DNA from: Pisolithus tinctorius | Taxonomy: Eukaryota; Basidiomycota; Agaricomycetes; Boletales; Pisolithaceae | Length of the DNA stretch: 64,000 nucleotides | Assembly: GCA_024663395.1 (NCBI GenBank) | Contig: JANFAH010000011.1 | Location: forward strand, 1,364,001-1,428,000 | Direction: 5' to 3' | Part shown: positions 34,901 to 46,254 of the stretch, one piece after another | Layout of the letters: each line of letters begins with the position of its first letter | Numbering within the stretch: position 1 is the stretch's first letter | Notes under the pieces: model-generated | Seen by the model: only the letters and a program-made list of their open reading frames with translations | What the model was told of the DNA's origin: nothing | Databases searched by the model: none | Program-made: the position numbers and the translations under genes

Positions 34901-36360
34901 CAAGACAAATGGGCTGAGCTGTTACCTCTAGTGGAGTTCACTTTCAACAATGCACCAAGTGTGACAACTGGAGTTTCTCCCTTCTTCGCTAACAAGGGGT
35001 ACCATCCAAACCTGTCTGTGGTCCCTGACCAAGACTTCACCTCTCCAAGGGCTCACAACTATGTCATTGAGCTCTTCACCCTTCATGATTTCCTCTGCTC
35101 TGAAATGTCTGCCACTCAACAGTGCTACCAGGGTCCAGTGGATGCCAAACACATACCTCCACCTGAGTTCAAGGTCAGAGAACAGGCCTATGTCAAAGCC
35201 AAGTACTTCTGCTCCACTTGTCCTTTGGAGAAACTCTCCAAAAAGTACTTAGGTCCATTCACCATCTTGGCCAGGCCAGGTATGCACTCCATCACCCTTA
35301 AACTCCCTGACTCTATGCGCTCGGTACATCCAGTCTTCCATGTCTCACAACTGGAAGTCACAGTGGCTAACCCTTTCCCAAACCAACAACAACCTCTGCC
35401 TCCACCAGTGGATGTCAATGGTGACCTTGAGTACAAAGTGTTGGAGATACTCGACTCTAAGGTGGACCACTGTCACTACCACTGTCAACTCTTGTATCTA
35501 GTCTGCTGGGCTGGTTACAAGAACACTGATGAAGAAACCTCTTGGTTGCTTGCAACTGAGCTGGGTCATGCCTATGTGTCAAGTCTGGGCCTACTCCGAC
35601 CAACTCCGACGCTATATAAGGTCTAGAGGAAGGTCCGGAAGCAAGTCTGACACAGAAGAACAGAACTCTGACTAGCGGAGTGTTTGGCAGGAACGAAGTC
35701 TGCCAAGACAGAGGCGGAGCGGAGTGAGGGCATCGGGTTTAGCTCGTGCGCTACCCCCTTGCATGATCTCAGCCCTTGTATTTCAGAGGGAAAGTACAGG
35801 TAGAGAGTCGGAGATAACTCTGACAGGCAGGAGACAGAATCAGAGGGAGTAGGAACTAAGTTGATATTCGTACTAAAGAACAGCGGAGTACAGTACATGC
35901 TTTTATACCGCTATGGAGGTACAGTAATTGGAATCAGAACTGACATATGGAGATGCATAAATTTTCAAGTAAAATTTCCTGGACGACGAATGAAGGGTAG
36001 ACGGAGGATGTATGAACGGGTAACACAGAGCATCCAGAAAAGGAAACAGTCCAGGTGCTGGACCATGTGGTGAGCATGCTGCGGAGTACCTGACTGCGAA
36101 GGTAGTCACATGACCCCTCAGAGAATGGACTGCTTGGTCCGGTAGGAGAGGACACAAGTCTGACAGCAGTCAGAGCGGAGATGGTTTGTAGCCAACAGAA
36201 GTTGGGCGGAGTTGGTGTGGAGTGAGTGAATGACCGGTGGAGTAGGGTGCAGAGTGTGTAGGGACTTATAATGAACACACAGTCGTGACACTATGACATA
36301 GTCTCTGCTTTCCATGAATGCTATCCACACAAACCTGGCCTGTATCAACCTCTGCCATAA
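31928..36360 (+). pseudogene. pol: Chromovirus G2 pol (PR-RT-RH-IN-chromodomain)
   Basis: Domains in order: aspartic protease with LIDSRSSHCFVDP (DSG changed to DSR, about 32083); reverse transcriptase at 32700-33340 with the catalytic box as YLND instead of YLDD (about 33222); RNase H (about 33655-33900); the integrase zinc finger (FKHDHPLAGHFGQN..CTACGWSKT, 34345-34480); the integrase core from MDFIKHLPNSDGYS (34556), where the second Asp is Asn (FNRGPEF) and the catalytic Glu is Lys before a TGA (GQTK-stop, 34850); and a chromodomain (LLYLVCWAGYKNTDEETSWL, about 35490). A solo LTR splits the chromodomain at 35577-36290, and the frame resumes to TAA 36358-36360. Many TGA stops. Clearly inactive. 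Confidence 0.92.
35577..36290 (-). mobile_element. Solo LTR of G2 family, reverse orientation
   Basis: TGTCAAGTCTGG..CAGTCGTGACA (714 bp) has a perfect 5-bp duplication, ctatg (35572-35576 and 36291-36295). Its removal joins the chromodomain ending GHAY to the last pol residues in frame. Confidence 0.92.
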
Positions 36361-36524
36361 TACTCTGCCCACATAACCTTCCCCTGTGGGCCAACTCCAC
36401 CCTTTACTGCACTACCTTAAGTACTTTAGAATTTTCTCCACTTATCTGTTTCACTTCTCAGAATCACAAGGAAAATCACAAGTCTATTTTGTAGTAGTAC
36501 AAAAATATACAAACTAAAAGCAAA

Positions 36525-36574
36525 ACACAAAAAAGAAAAAGAAAAAGAAAAAGAAAAAGAAAAAGAAAAAGAAA
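36525..36574. repeat. AAAAAG microsatellite
   Basis: About eight copies of AAAAAG lie in the region between pol and the 3' LTR of G2. Confidence 0.9.
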
Positions 36575-36580
36575 ACTTCT

Positions 36581-37822
36581 CTACTCCTCCATCACTTGCT
36601 CTCTGCCACCCTCCTGTTCTTCACCACCTTCCTGCTCCCTTTCAACTTCTTCCTCATTATCCCCCTCTGCACCTTCATCTGCTTCCTCTCGCTGGTCCTC
36701 TGTTGCCTCCGACTGAGGCCTCTTCCAACCTCTGCCTGTGCGCTCGAGCTCAGCCATCCTGGCCTCTCATGCATCCTCCCTCCTCCTCATCTCTGCCCAC
36801 TCCACCCAGGTGTGGTACAACCCCCACTCGTTGGCTGTCTGCTCCACTGCCTCTGCCATCCACTCTGCTGCCTCTGCCATCCTCTCAAAGGCCAGTGCAG
36901 TGACCTCATGCACTTCAGCCTGCCTCTCCATGGCCTGCAGCTGTTGCTGTTGCTCCCACTCCGCCCACCACATGTGGACTCCCACACCCAAGGGACCCTC
37001 AAGTGGGGTCATGGGCTTGTCTTCTTCTCTGCCCGCCTCCCGCTCATCATCCACCTCTTCTGTCTCTGTCACTCTCTCCTTCCCCTTCCCTTGTGGTCTC
37101 TTCTTCTTCTCCCCACATGAGCTCCCTGTGCCCACTCTTTTCCACAATGGCCCTGCCACTGCATCCTCCCTCATCCAGCTACATACCTTCTTTTTCTTGT
37201 GGCAGGGCAGGCAAGCCCTGGTCTTGCCTTGTCCTGGCTCACATTACTCTGCTGTCAAGCTCGCTACACAGCAAGTACAGGGGGGCCACCTGGTTGTGGT
37301 AACCACCACAGAGGTCCCAGGGACCCTCTGGGTGGTGTTGACATCATACACTGCACCACATAATCTAAGAAAATAAGGTTGTGAGTCAGTTCTGCCTGGC
37401 TCATGGTACTCCACCACTTACCTTTGTGTGGCCTCATCCTGCCTGGCCTGAGCCCTCTCTTCAGAGGCCCTCTGCCTCTGTCTTTCCACCTCCTCCTCTG
37501 CCACCTTCTTCCTTCAAACCTCCTCTTCCTCCTCCACTCTCTTCTTCTGCTCTGCCTCCAGCCTCTCCTCCTCTGCCTTCCACCTCTTGGCCTCCTTGCA
37601 CTTGGCCCTGCACTCTGCCTCGCACTCTCTCTCTCTCCACTTGGCCTCCTCTTGTCGGTGTGTCTTCTCCACAGACTTCTCCTGCTTGGTGTCAGTGGAG
37701 TCATCAGTGAGGATGGCCAACTCTTCATCTGCGACTTGGGAATAGTCACAGATGTGGCCTGGGGTTAGTTGGGGGGTTTTGCTCTGGCGATGGGAAGACA
37801 TGATGATGGGGGGAAAGGACAA
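36581..37822 (-). pseudogene. Antisense spliced ORF inside G2 (coiled coil plus Cys cluster)
   Basis: On the strand opposite to gag-pol, between pol and the 3' LTR, a reading frame starts at ATG 37822 (a second ATG follows at once). Exon 1 (37822-37422) has LTPGHICDYSQVADEELAIL and a long Glu/Arg/Lys-rich coiled coil. A 57-nt intron (37421-37365, GTAAGTGG..TTTCTTAG) joins in frame to exon 2. Exon 2 has a Cys cluster, CTCCVASLTAE and RACLPCHKKKKVCSW, and a second helical part with repeated MAEAAEWMAEAVEQ to TAG at 36581. Stops at about 37513, 37247 and 36767 show decay. The Cys cluster recalls DNA-binding zinc clusters; function unknown. Gene-like splicing argues against chance. Confidence 0.65.
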
Positions 37823-37979
37823 AGGTTCAGTACCCTAACATGTGTTTTTAAGCGGTCCTTCAAACTCTGACAGAGCTCCACTGCAGCTAAACCATTGTCC
37901 TCGAGGCATCAAAATAATTTCAAATGATCAACTCATGTTGATCTCGTTCCATACTTGTGGCCTTCAGGGGTTCAGGCCC

Positions 37980-37993
37980 TAAGGGGGGGGCAC
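37980..37993 (+). promoter_or_regulatory. G2 polypurine tract
   Basis: A run of A and G (AAGGGGGGGG, then CAC) sits directly before the 3' LTR at 37994, the expected position for plus-strand priming. Confidence 0.7.
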
Positions 37994-38571
37994 TGTCATG
38001 ACCATGCATTCATTATAAGTCCTTACTCACTCCACACCCTCTTCTGCCAGTCATCCACTCACTCCACACCACTGCCCAGTGTCTGTCAGTTGCAAGCCAT
38101 CTCCACTCTGACTGCTGTCAGACTTGTGTTGCTCTCCTACTGGACTGAGCGGACCATTCTCTGAGGGGTCATGTGACTACCTTCAGACTTCTCCCTGACA
38201 GCATGCAGTCAGGTACTCTGCAGTGTGCACACTGCATGGTCCAGTGCCTGGACTGTTTCCTTTCCTGGATGTTCTGTGTTACCCATTCAAATGTCCTCCA
38301 CCTACCCTTCATTCGTCATCTAGGAAGTTTTACTTGAAAATTTCTGGTTCTCCATATGTCAGTTCTGATTCCAGTTACTGTACCTCTGTAGTAGTATAAA
38401 AGCATGTATCATACTCCACCATTCCTCAGTACAAATATCAACTTAGTTCCTACTCCTTCTGTCTCCATCTTCTGTCTGTCAGAGTTACCTCTGACTCTCT
38501 CTGTCTATACTCTCCCTCTGAAATACAAGGGCTGAGATCATGCAAGGGGGTAGCACATGAGCTAAACCCGA
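37994..38571 (+). mobile_element. G2 3' LTR, cut by element C
   Basis: It starts TGTCATGACCATGC and matches the outer 5' LTR, including TATAAAAG and AGTACAAATAT. It stops at 38571, where element C begins. The rest of the LTR was not found in the window. Confidence 0.85.
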
Positions 38572-38802
38572 TGCAGGGAATGAGTTCGAGTTCCCTAGGA
38601 GAAGCTGCCTGGGTCAAGGGTTCAGGGGGTGGAGAGTTTTTCTTTGTTTTATTTCCTTGTTTTTGTTTTTCGCATTGTACCACTGGACTTTACTACACTT
38701 CTTTTTCTCCAGAGAGAACCTCCCTCTTGGGTCGAGCATTATACTCGCCCATCATTACTGACTATTACCATTCTAGGTATATCTATTTTACCTATTCCTA
38801 CA
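38572..38802 (+). mobile_element. Element C 5' LTR, internally deleted
   Basis: It begins TGCAGGGAATGAG and ends CTATTCCTACA, matching the A and B LTR ends, but only 231 bp remain; about 240 bp of the middle is missing. The primer site TGGAGCCCACTGCAAGG follows at 38805-38821. Confidence 0.8.
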
Positions 38803-38896
38803 TCTGGAGCCCACTGCAAGGGGGGTACTGTCCAATTTGGGGAAAGAAGGCACCATTTTATCACCGAACGAAGTTTTTGCTGGGTTGACTTGGACA

Positions 38897-40837
38897 AGCT
38901 AGGTGTTCAGAGTCTTGATTCTAGCTACCATCTACACTCAAGAATTTGGGAAATTTTCAGAGTTATTTTTCGAGCAGCAAATGTTGAGCAAGTATCTAAG
39001 TCGAAGATCCCTCAAGCTGAGAAGCAAGTCCAAAGGCAAATTAATAGTCGAATTTCTGAGAAGAAGCCATGAGAATGTGCTGAGAGAACTCGAGGGAATG
39101 CCACCGAGGCATTCAAGGGATGCACCATGGTTCTCAGGGTATGCATCTGACCTTTTTAGGTATTTTGGAAAGGTTTGAAGTCTTTGCAAGCACAAGAATT
39201 GCTTTGATGACCAAGAATGGGCGAAATGGGTTTGCTGGTATGCAAGCAGCGAAGTCTTGGACTCATGGTATGAATTCGTCGAAGATCAGCAGAGTTGGCC
39301 CAAATTCATGGTGGCCATTGCACGTTTGTATCCTGGGTCCTGGAAAATGGATCAACAGTACTTGAGGAATGACCTTTACAGCCTCATTGACAGCTGAGCA
39401 AGAAGAGAAATTCATACAGAGGAAGAACTGATGAACTACAGACTCTATTTTCTAGATTTAGCAACATTTCTATGGGTTTCAAAGCAACTTGAGGCTGATG
39501 AGCTCAAAGACCTCTATGTACAAGGCTTTGACAAGGAATTCCAGTGTGAAATCATTCGGAAAATGCGACATGACAATCGACAGCAACACTCAGACGATCC
39601 ATGGCCCATGCAACAAGTAACATACACAGCAACATGACTACTACACAAAGGATTTCGCTCAGAGCAAGTGCAAGCAAGCACAGGAGACTACTATGAGCCA
39701 CAAAGTGACCCAGAATCAAGTTTGGACAAGCAACATCTATCTATGAAGTGTTTTCTGCCTACAGCTACACATGACTTGCTGACATCCAATATACAGGGAT
39801 CTACAGAGTTAACAGGATACATAGAGTGTGAGAAAGTACCAAAGTTAGTTTCAACCAGTCACGCGCAGCCACTGAGTTCATCCAAGAAGACAAATAGTGA
39901 GGACCGAAGCCCTGGCAGGCTCATCGAAGCAGCCGCAGCAACCTGTTTTGAGACAGAAGAGTTTTCTTTGAGTACAAACCGAATACTGACTACAGAGTTA
40001 CAGGAAGCAGTAGAGCTCGAGCGAGTTGAACCAACATTGGTGGAGGAACCACTCACAACAAAAGTCCCATTCGAATTTGAAGCGAATTACAACACTCAAA
40101 GGGGTTTTTCATTTTGTTCATATTGAGTTTCTCTGATGGCTACTGGTGTGTCACTACAGGAGTCCTACCTAAGAGGTCGAGGCAGTGAAAGGAGCGGCCT
40201 CAGAGTTCCTGCAGCCAGCAGATATATGCATCAGTTAACCAATGACCTATTCAGGTCCAAGATTCCACTCAGATTCGAAGCTGAAAGGCTCAAAGAACAC
40301 TTGAAGCCCACAGGAGTTGAAGTCGAAGGGCTCAAAACACTCACAGGCAGCTCTGAAACAGATAGGTTGGCATACAAAGAGGTCTTTGACTCACACAGAG
40401 CGCCACAGCACATGAATCACATCAAGTCAAGGGTTATTGCAAGAAGAATTCAGATCGAGGAGCCATCAAGGCTCATCATACAAAGGAAGCTGCCAGAAGA
40501 AGTTTTGCAAGTCGAAATGTTGAAGCACACAGTGAGGATAGATGCCCTCGCACTCGAAATATTCCATGGCTGCACAGTATCAGCAATAAATGTTTTATTT
40601 GAGGATTCATCGAGCAAATTGACACGTGCACTCGGTGTTAGGACTTGCACAGAAAGTCCTGCGATGTTGACTAAGCGGAGTCACGTGACCACTCTGCACG
40701 TTGTGGCTGCATGCACTCAAGTACTACATACTGACAACTATAGTGTTACAGGCTGGCTACACAAGATCGCTACAATCGCAGGATACGAAGAAGGGGCGAT
40801 CAACATACTGTATGGAAGTTACCGCAACTACAGGTGA
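38897..40837 (+). pseudogene. Element C gag-like ORF, best preserved copy
   Basis: About 647 codons in one frame, interrupted by a few stops (near 39177, 39396, 39636 and 40124). The N-terminal gag-like part matches A (EWAKWVCWYASSEVLDSWYE and MVAIARLYPGSWKMDQQY). The middle acidic part has LERVEPTLVEEPLTTK. The C-terminal part (from 40136) is helical with EEPSRLIIQRKLPEEVLQVE. No zinc knuckle, protease, RT or integrase. The start codon is uncertain because the frame is open before the first ATG. Stops sit where A or B have sense codons, so the ancestor was probably continuous. Confidence 0.72.
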
Positions 40838-43800
40838 TGGTGATGATGACAAGAGCAACATTGGCAGTAACTCGAGTGACAGCGATGACAATGACAACCC
40901 TACTTAGCATGAATTGATGGCTGTATGAGAGTGGGAGTGCCATTCGATGGAGATGGGACATGATGAGCGTGGATACTGAGCCTGATGGCTCAAAGGTTCA
41001 TTGCAGCTTTAGACCATTTTACTCACATCTATTCTACACTAGGGAAAATGGCTATGTACGACAAAGACTGAAGGATATACAGGCAATCGCAATACAAGGA
41101 ATGAAGACGATGGTTAGACTTGGCACAGATCAATGCGTGCGAGAGTGGAAGTGCCGTTCGATGGGAATGGGGCGCAAGGAGCGCAGACATGGAGCTCGAC
41201 AGCTCATCGGTTTGTTTAGATTTAGAAATGTTTTACTTACATCTGCACTATTCTAGGGAGGGTAGCTATCTGCGATGAACAGCAACTGCAGTACCAAGAA
41301 CAGCAATGATGATGACAACACCCAGTGTGGGGAGAGGGATCTCCCTACACTAAGAGTGTATGTATAGTGTCAATAGGAGGCCTATTAAGTGGCTATAGGG
41401 TTTCTGGCAAATGCGACACAAATGCGACCCCTCTCGAGCGACTTTGACACCCCCTGCACTCTAGGTCACCCAGTGCTACATCCCCCTCTGTCGACTTACT
41501 TCCCCCATAGTCGCATCACCTTCCGACACTCTCCCTAGTCATTGCGACGAAGTCTGACACTTGTGATGGGTGTCCAGTTGCCTATACTTGCTCACTGGCA
41601 CTCTTCAGGTCCACACTATGGGTTGTGTAAGTGCTTTTCTGTCACTCTCATTCTCTTCTTGTTCGCTTCTATTCAGATCACTTTCACTTCATTTACATTT
41701 AGTCTCTTTTTTGATTACCAATGCTATTCTGGCCTCAGGGCCATCATTATGTCGATCTCACCTAATTCCCATCATTTCCTGTTGATCTTTTCACCTTTGA
41801 CATCGCTTACTTCATAGTTACATACTTGGCATGTAGCTACACATATACCTGTTGTCGTCGACAGGAAAGTAACAACTTCGAAGCCCCCAAGTTAGAGATA
41901 GAGAGAGCAAGCAGAGTAATGACATCGACATGACCCATACTGTTTCCCCTGCCTAGCACTGAGTTGCAGGCATATTTCCGACAGACTTCTAGGCAGACTC
42001 AAGGCCTGCACACTCCTTAATCCATCGCGCTTTTCATTTGCAAGTCGAGCAACTCGCGCGACTCAGTCACATTCATTCCTATCACCCTCCTACTGCTAGG
42101 GCAACTCCTCTTGGGTCGAACTCACCCCTTCAGATCGCCTACCCCTAGGCTGGAGCCCACACCCCATACTAGGTAGCAGATTCCTGCCTCCCACACCAGC
42201 ACAGATCGAAGGCCATGCGAGGCTAGAACAGCCATTCGATGGGAACAAGGTGCGATGAGTGCTGGTACTGGGCTTGATGGCCCAAGGTTTCGTTTACATT
42301 CCATAGTGATTTACTTACAAATACTTTATTCTAGGGAAGATGGCTATACACAACGACATACGAGCAACATCCAGAGGATCAGAATGCAAGGAATGACAAC
42401 AACAAGACTTAGCACAGATCAAAGGACATACAAGATAGGATATGCTGTTTGATGGAAATGGGGTGCAACGAGCACGGGTTCTGGGCTCTATGGCCCAAGG
42501 TTTCGTTTTGATTCCATAATGCCTTACTTACAACTACTCTATTCTAGGAAAGACAGACATATGAAATGATGCACGAGTGATGTTCAAGCAGCCATGATAC
42601 CGTGGATGACAACAACCTATCGGGAGAACCAAAGGACTGTCCTTGCAGAGCTACACGACATGATACAGTGGCACTACTATGAATGGGGCGAGTGGATAGG
42701 GCAAACTGAAGGCTCACTAATGATGGCGATGAAGACAACAACAATGCCAACATGGGCAACAGCGACAATGGCAACGCTCGACACCAGTCGAGGGCCACAC
42801 GATGCTAGAACAGCCACCCAGTGGACTTGGAGTGTGGCAGAGGCCGATGCTGAGCTCGAGAGCTCAAGGTTTTATTTTGATTTCGTAGTGTTGTACTTAC
42901 AACTATCCTACTCTAGGAAGAGCGAGAGGCACCTATGACAAAGTGGAATCGTGGTGTGGGGATCTATGCAGGACCATGAGCAGAAGACACCTGGACATAC
43001 AGGGAAACAAGTGCAACAACTATGGTTCGAGCTGAAACAGCAAGCATTGAGGATACAACATCTGCCAAGCATGGGCATTGAGTGCTATAGCCCAAGTCTT
43101 TGTTCCAGAGATGTGACTTTTTACTTGTGGATACATTGTTCTAGAGTAGACAACAACTCAGAAGGAAGGTTGCAGTGGGTCACAGAGCAACAAGTATGAA
43201 GATCACATGGAAGTGCCACAGGACAAGCCCAAAGACTATGTTTCGAACTACAATGGCAATCGTCGAAGATATGACATCCAACAAGTGTGGATATGGAGCC
43301 TAACAACCAAAGTTTTTATTTTTGCTTCGCAGATTTTTACTTACAGATATGTCATTCTAGAGTAGACAATAACTTAGGCAGAAGAACGCATCAACACACA
43401 GAGCAACAAGTGCAATGACTACGAAGTACCACAAGAGAAGCACTCAAAGCGATTCCACAGACTTGTATACCTGAACTACCACGAATATCAATGCAACAGC
43501 AAACTTCGGGATTGCAGCGAGACGTGCGGGAGGCGAGGGGTGTCGAATCCAGGCTGAGTGGGCTCGAAGGCCCAATGTTCAGTTTTCTCTTCAAAGTGTT
43601 TTACTTACAACTTTGTTGTTTCAGGAAATACCAGGTTTTACTAAATATTAAGGAATCTTCAAGCGACGATGCACCTACAGTGCGAGGGTCTGGATCAAGA
43701 CAACCTACAGTCAGGCCCCTTTGAGAAGACAGATACCTACGACGAGCTATGATTGCAATAGGAGGGCCTACAGAAGTCTATGATCGAAGATCATACAGGT

Positions 43801-44187
43801 GTACAGCAAGACTAGCACAAAGACTACAGTTCGATCTACAACAACGATCACTGAGGATATGAGATTCGACAGATGTGGACACCGAGCACAATGGCCTGAG
43901 TTTCTATTTTAGTAGCACAACTTTTTACTTACAAGTATGCTATTCTAGAGTGAACAATGACTTAGAAGCAAGAACATGTCGACTTACAGCACTACAAGTA
44001 CGACGGGCATGAGATGCCACAAGATACAAGTTCAGAGCAACTCTATGGGATTGCACACAAGACTTAATATGAATAGTGGCACAACAGAGAAATTCGAAGT
44101 TGCGATGAGGTGCATGGTGTGTGAGACATGTCGAGACCACACTGAGTGGGCTCTATAGCCCAAGTTTTAGTCTTTTCCTTAGACCGT
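40838..44187 (+). repeat. Element C module array
   Basis: About ten modules in sense orientation, interrupted by a solo LTR. Examples of the intron-like 3' end, TTACTTAC..TATTCTAG, are near 41225, 42307, 42527 and 43598. Preceding hairpins are near 42265 (TGGGC..GCCCA), 42850 (TGAGC..GCTCA), 43550 and 44147. The 3' LTR of element C was not found; the array ends where the T repeats begin. Confidence 0.78.
41326..42195. mobile_element. Solo LTR, unknown family, in element C array
   Basis: The 870-bp insertion TGTGGGGAGAGG..CTGCCTCCCACA has a perfect 4-bp duplication, ccag (41322-41325 and 42196-42199). Excision rebuilds a normal array module (..acacccagcacagatcg..). No coding sequence recognised. 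Confidence 0.85.
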
Positions 44188-44422
44188 TGTCACACACCAA
44201 AGGTGTTGTGGACATGGTTACAGCTGACTCTGCCTAACTCATTGACGAGTTGCATGCAATGCCCATGCATGCAGATGAAGACTAAAGGCCTCATGCGTAG
44301 AAAGACTGTTGGATGTTAACAGTCATCCTTCGCACAAGAATGAGTCGTCAATGCTAGAGAGAAAAGAGGAAGTGAGTTAAGTGCGCATTAAAAGTTTTTA
44401 GCACCCGTGTATGGCATTCCGG
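44188..44422 (+). mobile_element. T3a, 5' fragment of a T repeat
   Basis: Starts TGTCACACACC and matches the first 235 bp of the T family. It stops at CATTCCGG, where T3b begins. The remaining part of T3a is missing, so either nested insertion with loss or unequal recombination occurred. Confidence 0.75.
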
Positions 44423-46254
44423 TGTCACACACCAAAGGTGTTGTGGACATGGTTACAGCTGACTCTGCCTAACTCATTGACGAGTTGCGCACAATGCCCA
44501 TGCATGCAGATGAAGACTAAAGGCCTCATGCGTAGAAAGACTGTTGGACGTGAACAGTCATCCTTCGCACAAGATCGAGTCGTCAGTGCTAAAGAGAAAA
44601 GAGGAAGCGAGTTAAGCGCACGTTAAAGGTTTTTAGTGCCCGTGTACGGCATTCCGGTTTTCGTCGTATCTCCACCATTTCCAAAGATATCAACTCGGTT
44701 CACATACTCGCTTAAAGTGCTCAGCCCCACGATTCTTCCTTCCAAATTTGGAGAGGATCCTCGCACCCTGCACGTTTCTACAGCACTCCATCCATCAGAT
44801 GCTCATTTCGCTAAGTCCATCAATCATGGCCACCTCTTTGTCAGTCATCTCGCTTGTCTCATTTGCCAGAGACAGTGGCTATGTATATCTGCCAGGCATT
44901 CCCACCAGCTTCCGTCCTGAAGCCCCCTGGTTCATCCCGTCATTGTCAGCCCCGTCCCATCCCATGCAGCTTGGTCAGCGTGTTCTCCTTGTCAGTATGA
45001 CTTCCAGAAGGACGTTCTTTGGTCGCCTCAGGTCTGTCACTCGGTTAGAAAGGTCTTATGTGGTCGTTTCAGTCTCCCCTCTTGATGAAGCATATGGATC
45101 GTTCCTCCCTGCTCCCTGCACCGTCTTTATTCCAGTCTCGTCCATCATTCTTCCCGCATTGCGACAGCTGCAGTATAATCTACTGTCCTCCAGCCTCCCT
45201 GATCGCATTCATGACGAGTATGACATGCATCTTGCCTTCTTACTGCAAGATCCAGCAGAAGACGTTCCCCCTTCTCCTCCTCCTCCATCAGAGCCCCATT
45301 CATGAAGTTTTTGTTAACTTCGCTGAGAGGATGGAAGGGTGGGAGACGCGATCGTGTATGCTCTCATTGCCCCACAGACCCCCAATGCCCTAGCCCCCTT
45401 TGACACCTGACTCATGCCCTTCAATTCTGGAATTAATACTTCCCTATCTGGAAACACCGTCCATCTGTCATGCCGTCTTTGGATCTAGAGATGTCTCCGC
45501 CGAGATCTAACTTGCATCGCCACCCCCTAATGTGATATCAGTGCGCTTACTCAGTTTCTGACTCTGTTTGACTCATTCTGTGATATTTTGACTATCCTTG
45601 ACTCGTTTATTGCCAATACTTACCAATCCTCTTTGCTTGCTTACTCTTCATTTCTCGCTTACTCATCATGATTACTCAGTCCTTACTCATTACTTACCAA
45701 GTGTTTGTGCCTTGTTTGTCACAAGCTGTGCTCCCCCCTCAGTATATAAACCCCCATGTACTTAGCTACCCACAATCAATCAAGAAGTCAGCTCAGCTCA
45801 GCATATCTTGTCGTCGACAGTTGAGGCTCATTCGGAAGAGTCTATCTGTCTTCATTCATATCATTGGTAGTTGAGGCTCCATCAAGGGTCTATCTACCTT
45901 CATCTGAAGTATCATCTGTGCTCTGTCAGCACACCTGCTTAGTCATCCATTCACTCCTGCGTAACTCGTCATCGACTTGCGCCAGGAGCATATTCTATCA
46001 AAAGTCCATTACCCCCAAGTACTTTCGGCTGAACACCTTCACTCTGTTCAGCATCCCCTTCCCAATCATTGTCCATTCGTCTTCTCCTGCGTAACTCGTC
46101 AACGACTTGCGCCAGGAGCACCTCCACTTGAAGTCTTCCCCACTTTAGGTTTCTCTGCCCTCCAGGTTCCGCGGAGGTAAACCACCACTCGCACATATTT
46201 GTCTTTTGTGTTGGTTTGGTTGGTTTATACTGCCTTTCCACACTTTGACTCACA
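44423..46254 (+). mobile_element. Repeat T3b, 1.83-kb LTR-like element
   Basis: TGTCACACACC..TTTGACTCACA, best preserved T copy, with the ORF intact at 44826-45305 and a TATATAAA box near 45743. The flanks (ccgg left, gcgg right) match in three of four bases. Confidence 0.82.
44826..45305 (+). CDS. T repeat-encoded 159-residue protein, unknown function
   Basis: The ORF starts at ATG GCC ACC in a favourable context (ATCATGG) and ends at TGA 45303-45305. Motifs conserved in T1, T4 and T5 are YVYLPGIPTSFRPEAPWF, RVLLVSMTSRRTFFGRLRS, SVSPLDEAYGSFLPAPC and VFIPVSSIILP. The C-terminal end is Pro-rich (VPPSPPPPSEPHS). Small, no transmembrane segment, no known domain seen. It lies upstream of the TATA box of the LTR-like repeat, so if T is an LTR this is a U3-encoded gene. 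A second open frame upstream (44636-44920) is also partly conserved, and in T4 the two are joined. Confidence 0.5.
   Translation: MATSLSVISLVSFARDSGYVYLPGIPTSFRPEAPWFIPSLSAPSHPMQLGQRVLLVSMTSRRTFFGRLRSVTRLERSYVVVSVSPLDEAYGSFLPAPCTVFIPVSSIILPALRQLQYNLLSSSLPDRIHDEYDMHLAFLLQDPAEDVPPSPPPPSEPHS

Noticed and set aside
36596..37768. Plus-strand Leu/Pro/Ser-rich ORFs
   Set aside because: They are the complement of the Glu/Arg-rich coiled-coil gene on the minus strand.
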